Below are positions 36,792-44,812 of a stretch of DNA of 64,000 nucleotides, piece after piece (positions within the stretch are counted from its first letter, which is position 1; every line of letters starts with the position of its first letter). Position numbers and translations under genes: made by a program. The notes beneath the pieces are model-generated. The model saw nothing but the letters and a program-made list of their open reading frames with translations, searched no databases and had not been told where the DNA came from. The DNA comes from Rickettsiales bacterium (GTDB taxonomy: Bacteria; Pseudomonadota; Alphaproteobacteria; Rickettsiales; SXRF01): assembly GCA_041396965.1 (NCBI GenBank), contig JAWKXN010000001.1:744001-808000 (forward strand), read 5' to 3'.

Positions 36792-37527
36792 GTTTTCCAC
36801 CATCAATATTAATAATTTGTCCAGTTATGCTTGGTTGCGTAACAAGCCAGAATATGGCTTCAGCTATTTCTTCTTGCTGTGGCTGTATCTTTAGTGGTAC
36901 TGACTTTCTGACTTTTTCCATATAGCCTTTATATTCTTTGCCAGAGGGCAGGATACTTCCTGGGCATATAGCATTTACCTTAATATCTTTCCCAAGAGAT
37001 ACTGCCGCCATTTTAGTAAACTCAGCGAGAGTTTTCTTGGAAAGCAGGTAAGCGAAGTGACTTACCTTATTGCCGGATATATCACTATCTATCATATTTA
37101 TAACCGACATACCATCATGGGCGAAACTGGCGGCGAATTGCTGACTTAAAAAAAATGGTGCTTTGAAGTTAATATCAAATTGTCGGTCAAAAAATTTTTC
37201 ATCAGTTCCTAAAAACTCACAACGCTCAAATACTGAGGCGTTATTCACCAGTATATAGCAATTAGGCATTTTCTTTTTTATATTTTTTACAAGAGATACT
37301 ATATTTTTGTACTTTGAAAGATCCGCTTTGAATAGTTCGCAATTCACTCCAGTTTTTCTAATTTTATTTTGTAATTTTATAGCCTCACTTTTTGAGCTAT
37401 TATAGTGGAGCGCTATATCAAAACCTTTATCGGCCATATAAAGAGCGATAGCCGCGCCTATACGCTTCGCTCCACCTGTTATTATAACAGCTTTTCTTTC
37501 GCTAATCTCTGGCTTTTTATTAATCAT
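36778..37527 (-). CDS. Short-chain dehydrogenase, probably a FolM-like pterin reductase
   Basis: 249 residues. The NADP motif TGGAKRIG (17-24) with Arg after Lys is typical of pteridine reductases and FolM. NNASVF, the catalytic YLLSK (Y-x-x-x-K) and ICPGSILP follow. The catalytic Ser is probably in the VINMIDSDISG stretch. Gene context (folB immediately downstream, overlapping by 14 bases) supports reduction of dihydromonapterin or dihydrofolate, but another carbonyl substrate is possible. Its ATG overlaps the pyrE stop by four bases. Confidence 0.78.
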   Translation of the reverse strand: MINKKPEISERKAVIITGGAKRIGAAIALYMADKGFDIALHYNSSKSEAIKLQNKIRKTGVNCELFKADLSKYKNIVSLVKNIKKKMPNCYILVNNASVFERCEFLGTDEKFFDRQFDINFKAPFFLSQQFAASFAHDGMSVINMIDSDISGNKVSHFAYLLSKKTLAEFTKMAAVSLGKDIKVNAICPGSILPSGKEYKGYMEKVRKSVPLKIQPQQEEIAEAIFWLVTQPSITGQIINIDGGKHVTG

Positions 37528-38147
37528 CCGGCTTTTTTCTTCAAGTCTCTGCTACCAGGTTTTACCGCCGGTATTTTTTTCATTTCCTCTGGTAGTTCAT
37601 TTTCCCTATAGGTTGGAACATCAAGTTTAAGTAGAGATATAAGCGGTAATTTTAGCTCATCACTGTTACCAGAGCGACGGTCTATAAGACTTGCCACAGC
37701 TATCGGATTACCACCATATTCTTTTATACATTTAGCGGCTTCCATTGAAGATTTTCCAGTCGTCACCACATCTTCAACTATAAGTATATTCTGACCGTTA
37801 GTAAGTTCAAATCCACGCCTCAGCTCAAACTTTCCCTCAACTCGCTCACAGAACATACTATCCACCGCAAGTTGCTTTCCCACCTCATAACCAACTACGA
37901 CACCGCCCATGGCGGGAGATACTATCGCGTCAATCTTGAGACTATTATCCTTTTCCCAACATCTAATTTTATTTGCTAATGACGAGCATAGCTTTTCGCC
38001 GCGCTTAGCGTCCATCATAACTCTAGCGCATTGCAGATAAGTAGGGCTGCGTAGACCTGAGGACAATATAAAATGACCACTAAGCATTGCTTTCGCGGCT
38101 TTTAGCTCATCTATAATCTCCGCTTCACCTATTATATTATCGTTCAT
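37524..38147 (-). CDS. pyrE: Orotate phosphoribosyltransferase
   Basis: 207 residues. It transfers PRPP ribose phosphate to orotate, giving OMP in pyrimidine synthesis. GHFILSSGLRSPTYLQCARVM at the N-terminus, AIVSPAMGGVVVGYEVG, and the PRPP motif ILIVEDVVTTGKSSMEA are clear. The C-terminal ~35 residues are Pro/Lys-rich and poorly conserved. It is 9 bases downstream of the globin-like gene. Confidence 0.95.
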   Translation of the reverse strand: MNDNIIGEAEIIDELKAAKAMLSGHFILSSGLRSPTYLQCARVMMDAKRGEKLCSSLANKIRCWEKDNSLKIDAIVSPAMGGVVVGYEVGKQLAVDSMFCERVEGKFELRRGFELTNGQNILIVEDVVTTGKSSMEAAKCIKEYGGNPIAVASLIDRRSGNSDELKLPLISLLKLDVPTYRENELPEEMKKIPAVKPGSRDLKKKAG

Positions 38148-38156
38148 CTATTCTTA

Positions 38157-38606
38157 TTATTTGTTAATTGATATTTTTTCCAGCTTCTCCATGAAGGCTC
38201 TATGTTCTAATATGCCTTCCTTTATATGGTCAATGATTTTTTGTAGATGTCTTTCCCACACCGACCTCATATCTTCAGTGAACATTTCACCTAGCTCATC
38301 CTTAAGGGTGGCTATAGCCGCCCGTTTGAACGTTGGCATATATTCTATTTTTACATTTTTACCAGCGGAAAACAATCCAAGATTATTCAATGACTTTTTC
38401 ATGTCACCTATATTTTCTATATTATTCAAAAAGATAGTAAAAGCCTCTTTGAACTTTGGCACATAACTTTCAAATGAACCTGAGAATATTGGTTTCATTT
38501 CTGGTGATATAGCTATCAATCGCCAATAAAAACGCTTTACGAAAGCCTCATCAATATGAAAACTCATCAAACTTTCTTTAATCATTAAAACTTCTGACCT
38601 GTTCAT
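38157..38606 (-). CDS. Globin-like protein lacking the proximal histidine
   Basis: 149 residues. FVKRFYWRLIAISPEMKPIF (22-41) matches helices B-C of bacterial globins, and the later FTEDMRSVWERHLQKIIDHI fits helices G-H. At the F8 position, where globins have LGRRH, this protein reads LGLFSAGKNV (76-85), with Ser80 in place of the heme-ligating His. I infer a globin fold that may bind no heme or a different ligand, as known for some sensor globins. Neighbours parA and pyrE give no clear hint. Confidence 0.72.
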   Translation of the reverse strand: MNRSEVLMIKESLMSFHIDEAFVKRFYWRLIAISPEMKPIFSGSFESYVPKFKEAFTIFLNNIENIGDMKKSLNNLGLFSAGKNVKIEYMPTFKRAAIATLKDELGEMFTEDMRSVWERHLQKIIDHIKEGILEHRAFMEKLEKISINK

Positions 38607-38634
38607 AACTATATACTGTCAAAATAAATAGTAA

Positions 38635-39345
38635 TTATGCGTCAGCCAATTTTTTTGTTCTTTTAGATTTTGTAGTTTTCTCGCTTGTCTCTTCTTCGGC
38701 TAGTTCTATATCTTCTTCCGGCTCATCTATCAACATACTGATTTCTTTTACCAAAGACTTTATTTCCTTTGCCGCCTGACTTGAGGGATCAACCTCAGTT
38801 ACACACCTGCCTTCTAGCAAAGCGGCGGCGAACATCACCCTATTGCCTAATCTTGTTTCCATCAATTCTGGCAATTCCTCAGCGATTTTTTGAACTATCT
38901 TTGAGTTGGCGGTAACACGATTTAATACCACCCGCATTGGTATTTTTTCATTTTTAGCAAGCTCAATGGTCGCTTTTGTCGCCCACAAATCAGTAGGGCT
39001 AGGCTGAACAGGAGTTATTATTAAATCAGCGTTGCGAATGGCGGTTCTGGCTTCAGTCTCGGTATGGGGAGGGCTATCTATTACTATGTAATTATATGAA
39101 CGACGTAGCCTGTTTACCTCGCCACCAACCCGCCAACCGGATACTGATGAGAAGGTAAGCCCCGTATAGCCTTCGCCAAAACGTTCTTCACGGATTTTAT
39201 GCCAATAAGAAAGACTTCCTTGTGGGTCAATATCAATAACCGCTACTCTGTTTCCCTTTTGGCTAAGAGCTACAGCGATATGCGCCGCCAGAGTGGTCTT
39301 TCCAGCTCCACCTTTTTGTTGAGCTACGGTTATTACTTTTGACAT
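38635..39345 (-). CDS. ParA-family ATPase
   Basis: 236 residues. The deviant Walker A is QQKGGAGKTTLAAH, followed by VIDIDPQGSLSYW and Walker B YIVIDSPPHTE. Such ATPases position plasmids, chromosomes or protein complexes. No ParB or centromere-like sites are seen next to it, so it is an orphan type. The last ~35 residues are acidic, then basic (KSKRTKKLADA). It is the first gene of the series leading to folB, 28 bases before the globin-like gene. Confidence 0.9.
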   Translation of the reverse strand: MSKVITVAQQKGGAGKTTLAAHIAVALSQKGNRVAVIDIDPQGSLSYWHKIREERFGEGYTGLTFSSVSGWRVGGEVNRLRRSYNYIVIDSPPHTETEARTAIRNADLIITPVQPSPTDLWATKATIELAKNEKIPMRVVLNRVTANSKIVQKIAEELPELMETRLGNRVMFAAALLEGRCVTEVDPSSQAAKEIKSLVKEISMLIDEPEEDIELAEEETSEKTTKSKRTKKLADA

Positions 39346-39489
39346 ATTACATCTCCCATTACTGTTTATTTTTATTCGTAATCATTATTAACTATAACGG
39401 GATTAGAATATAACCTTATTTCGTTAAAATAACAACCATATTTGGTATAACGGTTATAATAAATACACTACATAGTATCGTATTTGTAT

Positions 39490-40623
39490 TTACGCCATAT
39501 TATGGGACGGGCTATTGTGACCTGTCAGGTTATGAGGCAGTGAGGTCGGTGGAGCGATAGCTATTTCATCAGTGTAGGGGAGTTTTATACTTGGTAAATC
39601 CAGATCTTTCTCCATTTGTTGTTTTATCTGGTGAATTTTGAAATCGGATTCACTTATTCCTAAAAATTCAGCCTTTGCCTTATCATTGTTCATTTTTACC
39701 ATCCGATCCTGATCGGTGTAATAAACGTAATCAGGAAATTGGTTATGGATTTTGCTAAATGGTTTAGTAAGAAAACTTTCTCTAACAACCTCAAGCTTGT
39801 CACTTCTGGCTATGGCAATGGAAAGCCCGGGCATTCTTTCATTTAAGTCAAGTTCTTTGCTGAAATGTAATAAACCATAGAGAGTTACCTGAACATGTTT
39901 CTTTGGGTCAAAAACTTTATTAATATTTTCAGATATTCTCTCATCCACGACAGAAGTATTGAGTTGTTCATCACCATATACAGTATTGTAATATTTTTTA
40001 GAGGCTTGTGAAAATGTTTCGTGTTCTTTTTTTGATAGTGTTTTTGCAAAGTTTGAGTTGATTTCTTCTGCGTTATTAATAATATTCTCAATACTTTCAG
40101 TAAGCCCTTTGTTTTTTAATTCTGATTGTAAGAATTTGTTATACCTCTCTAGTAAATTGATTTCTTCAGTAGAGAGCTTAGAGCCTAACTCTTTTTCACG
40201 AGAGTCTGGATATAGAACATCCGTAGGGTTATCAGATTGCTCAAAACTATCATATAGTTTGTAATCAGCCATTTTTATCATAGCTACTTTTCTTGGTAAG
40301 TTTTTAGCGTATTCTGGTTTTATAGATAGCTCTATAGACTTACCCGTTTCTTTTTGCTTAGTCATAGCGTCTGATATTATTCTATCCTGCACGCTTTTAT
40401 CAGCCGCTTCTATTACATAAAGTGGACTTCCATATTGTTTTATTAAATCATGCAGTGATTTATCAGCCGCGACTTGTGCGGGGTCAGCAATATGATGGTT
40501 CGTATCCCAAAAATGAATCCGCATTGGCTCACCGGCGGCTTTCTGCTTTTCTAGGTAATCCTCAATAACCGGTAAAATCGCTGGAAATTGTGGAGATTCA
40601 GTTTGTTTTGTTATCTCACTCAT
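39490..40623 (-). CDS. Hypothetical protein, 377 residues, with His-rich motifs
   Basis: Not securely recognised. It has MRIHFWDTNHHIADPAQ (34-50) near the N-terminus and a later VTLYGLLHFSKELDLNERMPG. Widely spaced His motifs of this sort occur in Tiki/EreA-like hydrolases, but the usual GExH is missing, so this is only a thought. The middle is charged and helical; the C-terminus is Pro/His/Asn-rich. There is no signal peptide, membrane helix or clear ribosome site. It stands alone. Confidence 0.6.
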   Translation of the reverse strand: MSEITKQTESPQFPAILPVIEDYLEKQKAAGEPMRIHFWDTNHHIADPAQVAADKSLHDLIKQYGSPLYVIEAADKSVQDRIISDAMTKQKETGKSIELSIKPEYAKNLPRKVAMIKMADYKLYDSFEQSDNPTDVLYPDSREKELGSKLSTEEINLLERYNKFLQSELKNKGLTESIENIINNAEEINSNFAKTLSKKEHETFSQASKKYYNTVYGDEQLNTSVVDERISENINKVFDPKKHVQVTLYGLLHFSKELDLNERMPGLSIAIARSDKLEVVRESFLTKPFSKIHNQFPDYVYYTDQDRMVKMNNDKAKAEFLGISESDFKIHQIKQQMEKDLDLPSIKLPYTDEIAIAPPTSLPHNLTGHNSPSHNMA

Positions 40624-40672
40624 GGTATGACATTATTTTTTATTAAATTGCGTTAATTATATCTAAAATATT

Positions 40673-41599
40673 ATGGAAAATCCAGAATTAATAGAAAAGG
40701 CCATAAATTATCTGAAAAGTGGGCAATTAGTGGCGTTTCCGACGGAAACCGTTTATGGTCTGGGTGGGAATGCCCTATCTGATACAGCGGTATCAGCTAT
40801 TTACGCGGCAAAGGGCAGACCAAATTTTAACCCACTTATTGTCCATGTGGCTTCACCGGATGAGGCAAAAAAATATGTGGTATGGGACGAGCGGGCGGAA
40901 TTGCTTGCCACTAAATTCTGGCCAGGTTCTATTACCTTTGTTCTACCACGCAAAGCTGATTGCGATTTATCATTATTAGTAAGCGCGGGAATGGACACGG
41001 TAGCGGTACGGATGCCAGCGCACCCAATCGCTTTATCATTACTTGAAAAGTCAGGTTTGCCGCTTGCCGCGCCTAGTGCCAATATCTCAGGGCGGATAAG
41101 TCCGACAATGGCGGAGCATGTGCGGCAGGAACTTGGAGACAAAATTGCTATGGTGCTCGATGGTGGCGATTGTGAAGTTGGAATTGAATCAACTATTATT
41201 GATTTAACCACCACACCGGCGACTATCTTGCGACATGGGAAAATTACCATTGATGAGTTAAGAAAATATATTGATATTGAGGAAGATAAATCAGGTAAAA
41301 TAAAAGCGGCGGGAATGATGAAAAGTCATTACGCCCCTGATTCCATAGTCCGTCTAAACGCGAAAGAAGTTAGAGAAGGGGAGGCGTTACTCGCTTTTGG
41401 TAAACCCCTTTCAGGAGCTACCATAATAGAAAATTTAAGTGAAATAGAAAATCTACAAGAGGCAGCGGCGAACTTGTTTAGGATGCTGCGCTCGCTTGAC
41501 TCTAAAACCCCAAAAGCTATTGCGGTAATGCCAATTCCTGAAATGGGTATTGGAGTCGCCATAAATGATCGTCTGCGCCGTGCGGCGGCTGTTAGATAG
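40673..41599 (+). CDS. L-threonylcarbamoyladenylate synthase (Sua5 type)
   Basis: 308 residues. It makes threonylcarbamoyl-AMP from Thr, bicarbonate and ATP for the t6A37 modification of tRNAs. The YrdC domain has VAFPTETVYGLGGNA, KGRPNFNPLIVHV, FWPGSITFVL, RMPAHPIAL and PLAAPSANISGRISPT. The C-terminal ~100 residues are the extra Sua5 domain (MKSHYAPDSIVRLN), so this is the long Sua5 rather than the short TsaC form. An IS element begins 26 bases after the stop. Confidence 0.93.
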   Translation: MENPELIEKAINYLKSGQLVAFPTETVYGLGGNALSDTAVSAIYAAKGRPNFNPLIVHVASPDEAKKYVVWDERAELLATKFWPGSITFVLPRKADCDLSLLVSAGMDTVAVRMPAHPIALSLLEKSGLPLAAPSANISGRISPTMAEHVRQELGDKIAMVLDGGDCEVGIESTIIDLTTTPATILRHGKITIDELRKYIDIEEDKSGKIKAAGMMKSHYAPDSIVRLNAKEVREGEALLAFGKPLSGATIIENLSEIENLQEAAANLFRMLRSLDSKTPKAIAVMPIPEMGIGVAINDRLRRAAAVR

Positions 41600-41625
41600 T
41601 GTCATCATGAGATATTTATTTTAAT

Positions 41626-41670
41626 TGTCACCCCTGTAAAAGTCAAATAATTCGGTGTCAGATTTTGTAA
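41626..41670 (+). repeat. IS left inverted repeat (45 bases)
   Basis: Identical to the reverse complement of 42709-42753 over all 45 positions; the next inner base differs. Confidence 0.95.
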
Positions 41671-41676
41671 TCTGTT

Positions 41677-42681
41677 TCATGTTATATTTTTTCCAATAAG
41701 ATGAGAAGGAGTTTTTCCATTTGCGGCGGAGTGAGGTCTTGCGTAGTTGTAGTAAGTCATATACTCGAACACTTCATTTTTGAGCTGGTCTAGCGAGTCG
41801 AATACCATTTCACGCAGCAAATCTTCTTCTATTGTTTTCCAGAATCTCTCTATTTTTCCGTTAGTTTGTGGTCTGTAAGGTTTAGTTCGGCGATGTTTTA
41901 TTTTAAGTTCAAAAAGCAGACGCATAAAAGGATTTTTCTTAATAGTTGCTGGATCGTTACTACCACTGCCAAACTCTGAACCATTATCCGTTAGTATCTC
42001 AACAAAATCAAAACCAAACTCTTTCTTGAATAAATTAAGTAGCTTCATTGTAGAAAACATCACATTTAGCGATGTAACTTCAGGAATAACCTCACACCAC
42101 GCTAGAGAAGTTTTATGGTCAATCAGCCCCACCAGATAATAACGTTTATTATCACCGGAAATCATGCCTTTGGGTAGGTAATGGCAATCTATATGCCCTA
42201 GCTCACCGGCTTTTTCTTTGATAATCTTGCGTTTTTCTTCCATCATTCTTGGCTGCAATCTGTTAAATCCATGTTTTTTGCTTATATTATAAATAGTGCT
42301 AGGACAAGGACGAGTTTCATGTTCAGAAATCTGTAAATCAGCATGTATCTCAAAACGATTCAAACCTTTTTGCCGTAAGCCTATAATCTGTTGTTCTATA
42401 TGAGGTAAAATTCTCCTAGTTTTATATTTAGCACCGCGTTTTTGAGGCAATAATTCTAATTTAGAACCACTACTTTTGTAACGATTATAGTATTTTATGA
42501 AATTCTGACGGGTTAGATTATGAAATTTATAAAATTCACTGACAAAACAAAATCTTGTGTGTCGCTTTGCCTTAATTAATTCATATTCCGAACATAAAAA
42601 CTCCATCCGCTTTATTGTGCTTGACTCAAGAACTCTGTCCTTGCCACTGCGTAATTCTTGTTTGCTCATGCGTTGCCTCAT
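41677..42681 (-). CDS. IS481-family transposase
   Basis: 334 residues with an N-terminal helix-turn-helix region and an integrase-core (rve) catalytic domain. The DDE triad is visible in GHIDCHYLP, ILTDNGSEFGS and PYRPQTNGKIERFWKTIEEDLL. The frame is intact, so the element may still move. The stop lies 6 bases inside the left inverted repeat. Confidence 0.93.
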   Translation of the reverse strand: MRQRMSKQELRSGKDRVLESSTIKRMEFLCSEYELIKAKRHTRFCFVSEFYKFHNLTRQNFIKYYNRYKSSGSKLELLPQKRGAKYKTRRILPHIEQQIIGLRQKGLNRFEIHADLQISEHETRPCPSTIYNISKKHGFNRLQPRMMEEKRKIIKEKAGELGHIDCHYLPKGMISGDNKRYYLVGLIDHKTSLAWCEVIPEVTSLNVMFSTMKLLNLFKKEFGFDFVEILTDNGSEFGSGSNDPATIKKNPFMRLLFELKIKHRRTKPYRPQTNGKIERFWKTIEEDLLREMVFDSLDQLKNEVFEYMTYYNYARPHSAANGKTPSHLIGKNIT

Positions 42682-42708
42682 TTATAAAGTTTGACTCAAT
42701 TAGTGACT

Positions 42709-42753
42709 TTACAAAATCTGACACCGAATTATTTGACTTTTACAGGGGTGACA
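42709..42753 (-). repeat. IS right inverted repeat (45 bases)
   Basis: Perfect partner of 41626-41670. It is upstream of the transposase start and probably carries or abuts its promoter. Confidence 0.95.
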
Positions 42754-42791
42754 GCAGGCATGGTGACATAATTATACCAAGAGCTGCTCGT

Positions 42792-43400
42792 TTAACCACT
42801 CGTTCTCATTCCCACTTTGCCAAGTTGGATTTTTTTATTAGGTAGACTTTCTATCCAATTGATAAGACGGCTTGCCTCATCAGCTAGTATTTGTGGGTTT
42901 TTGAAGGCTTTTGCCATTACCGCCGCTCCTTGTATCCCCGCCATTAATGATATAGCGTATTTTTGCGCGTTTTTCTCATGACCTAATTCTTCAAACTGTA
43001 TCTCTGCCCAAACCACAAAATCAGCGAATACGGAAGCGGCGGCTTTCGCTATTGGTTCTTTTTCAATATCCGCATCATTTACAGCTTTTCCAATTGGACA
43101 TCCATATTTAGTGTATTCATCACGCACATTATTGTAGTAGTTTACTACTTCTATAAGTCTCTCGCGTGGGTCAATAATATTTTCCGAAAGATATATATAT
43201 AAACTAGTAAAATGGGTCTTGCGCTTTTCTATCGCGGCAAGAGCCAAGTCATCTTTAGTTTTGAAATAATAATAGACATTGCCTATCGGTATATCGGCGT
43301 GCTTCGCTATGTCAGCCAGAGATGTGGACATAAGGCCATTTTGATGAAAAAGTATCGCCGCTGATTCTATTAATCGTTCTTTCTTGCTTGGAGTGTTCAT
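42792..43400 (-). CDS. TetR/AcrR-family transcriptional regulator
   Basis: 202 residues. The helix-turn-helix is IAKHADIPIGNVYYYFKTKDDLALAAIEKR (about 26-55), the classic TetR DNA-binding unit. CPIGKAVNDADIE in the ligand domain resembles regulators with a C-terminal TetR_C domain. The target is unknown: upstream is a 156-base gap and then an unrelated membrane gene, and downstream is the IS, so a former neighbour may have been displaced. Confidence 0.9.
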   Translation of the reverse strand: MNTPSKKERLIESAAILFHQNGLMSTSLADIAKHADIPIGNVYYYFKTKDDLALAAIEKRKTHFTSLYIYLSENIIDPRERLIEVVNYYNNVRDEYTKYGCPIGKAVNDADIEKEPIAKAAASVFADFVVWAEIQFEELGHEKNAQKYAISLMAGIQGAAVMAKAFKNPQILADEASRLINWIESLPNKKIQLGKVGMRTSG

Positions 43401-43556
43401 AGTTGATTTTATTTCCCATATTCCCGTTATTTGTTTTTTTACTTTTTATTTATTATTGCTAATCTAATGTTTTTTAATCGCTTTGCAAGTAACATTTACG
43501 AAGTAAAAACTGGTGCACGATATATGTACGTAAATTATTCATAATAGTGATATGGG

Positions 43557-44102
43557 CTAAAAATCCTCATCCTCATAGAAATACTCCGTTTCAGGATTTT
43601 TCTTTTTGTAGAGATTAAAAACTAGATCAAATGGTAGTGTGATAACCCACAATAGCAACAGGCTGATTATATTGGCGATAACCACTGACGCAATCACCAT
43701 TAAAGTTGGGCTAAAATAAAGTGCTGCTGAAATAAATACAGAGATGATAACAACGTATGTATCTATATATAAAAATATCCCAATGCCCCCGTCAACCTTA
43801 TCTTCAGTTAAATAAAATAAGCCAGCAATTATTTTCAAAAATAATAGAAAAACAAATATTGATCTTTTGCTTAACGATGACCAGAAGAAATCTAAAGACA
43901 ACATAATAACAGCAAATATAGCTGCTCCAACCAATAACATAATCTGTTGTTCTATGGTTATTTTAGAGGCGTAAAAAAGCGAGCTTGTTAAAAACCCAAT
44001 CTGTGCCGCATAGACCGAAGCGGCAAACCCTACAGAAATAATAATCTTTAGTAATATTATTATTGAGTTGTTTGTGTGTGTGGCGCTGCCTGTAATTTTC
44101 AT
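43557..44102 (-). CDS. Hypothetical multi-spanning membrane protein
   Basis: 181 residues with about five hydrophobic segments (near 17-38, 52-72, 80-97, 108-126 and 130-160) and a short acidic cytoplasmic tail ending in EYFYEDEDF. The family is not recognised. It begins within the stop of the upstream TetR gene (TAATG), so the two are translated together; it may be an effector or exporter controlled by that regulator. Confidence 0.7.
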   Translation of the reverse strand: MKITGSATHTNNSIIILLKIIISVGFAASVYAAQIGFLTSSLFYASKITIEQQIMLLVGAAIFAVIMLSLDFFWSSLSKRSIFVFLLFLKIIAGLFYLTEDKVDGGIGIFLYIDTYVVIISVFISAALYFSPTLMVIASVVIANIISLLLLWVITLPFDLVFNLYKKKNPETEYFYEDEDF

Positions 44103-44695
44103 TATTTCAGCCCATTTATATAGTTTTTTATGAGTGAATCAGTGAGTATCTCAATAGATTCCGCGCCGACAGTATCTAGTTTTCCAGTAAGCCCTAATTG
44201 GCAGATTCCATGTATCCCCGCCCATATAACCTTTGCGGCTCGTTCGCTGAGTTTTATATCATTATCTAGTAGTGGCAGTAAGGGAGCTTCAACAATTTCA
44301 AAAAGTTCTTTAATTTTATCTTCATACCAGTCTGGTAATGGTACGTCTTGCGGAAGATTAAACTCAAATAAGGCAGACCATAGATTATAATTATCTTCAG
44401 CGAATTCTATATATAAACGAGCTAATTTTTTAACAGCTTTTGCTCCTTTATCCTTCTTATTTATATGCTCTGATATAAATTCTCTCATATCATCAAGGGT
44501 TACGGCGTTGATGTGCAGTATATAATTATCATGCCCCTCAAATACATTATGTATGGTATTTACAGTATAGCCGATTTCTCTTGCCGCCGCTCGCGCGCTA
44601 AAATTAGAAAAACCGTCTTCAGACATTATTTTTTTGCCAGCCTGAATAGCCATTTCTATTATTTCTTCTTTGCTGTGATCACTTCTTCTTGCCAT
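44102..44695 (-). CDS. TetR-family transcriptional regulator
   Basis: 197 residues. The N-terminal HTH has FSARAAAREIGYTVNTIHNVFEGHDN, and the C-terminal domain (LARLYIEFAEDNYNLWSALFEF, GIHGICQLGLTGKL) resembles the WHG/TetR_C_13 group. It is divergent from the DUF2157 gene (117 bases between starts) and heads an operon with the membrane protein. It likely represses itself and perhaps the divergent gene. Confidence 0.88.
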   Translation of the reverse strand: MARRSDHSKEEIIEMAIQAGKKIMSEDGFSNFSARAAAREIGYTVNTIHNVFEGHDNYILHINAVTLDDMREFISEHINKKDKGAKAVKKLARLYIEFAEDNYNLWSALFEFNLPQDVPLPDWYEDKIKELFEIVEAPLLPLLDNDIKLSERAAKVIWAGIHGICQLGLTGKLDTVGAESIEILTDSLIKNYINGLK

Positions 44696-44812
44696 TATTT
44701 ATTGCTTTTCCTTAATAAATTATACGGTGTTAAATTTTTATTGTACATTGTGTAATTATGTGCTATGTTCGTTAAATAATCAATAAAAATAACCTAACAA
44801 ATGAGATGTATT

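Larger units (their letters stand above)
41626..42753 (-). mobile_element. IS481-family insertion sequence, complete
   Basis: 1128 bases bounded by perfect 45-base inverted repeats that begin TGTCACCCCTGTAAAAGTCA, with TGT...ACA outer ends typical of the family. It holds one intact transposase gene. I find no target-site duplication in the flanks (TTTAAT on the left, GCAGGC on the right), which suggests later rearrangement or recombination. It sits between Sua5 and a tetR gene and interrupts neither. Confidence 0.9.

Noticed and set aside
39346..39489. Centromere-like (parS) or operator site upstream of the ParA gene
   Set aside because: Only a weak imperfect AACCATAT...GGTT symmetry is visible, not enough to call a site.
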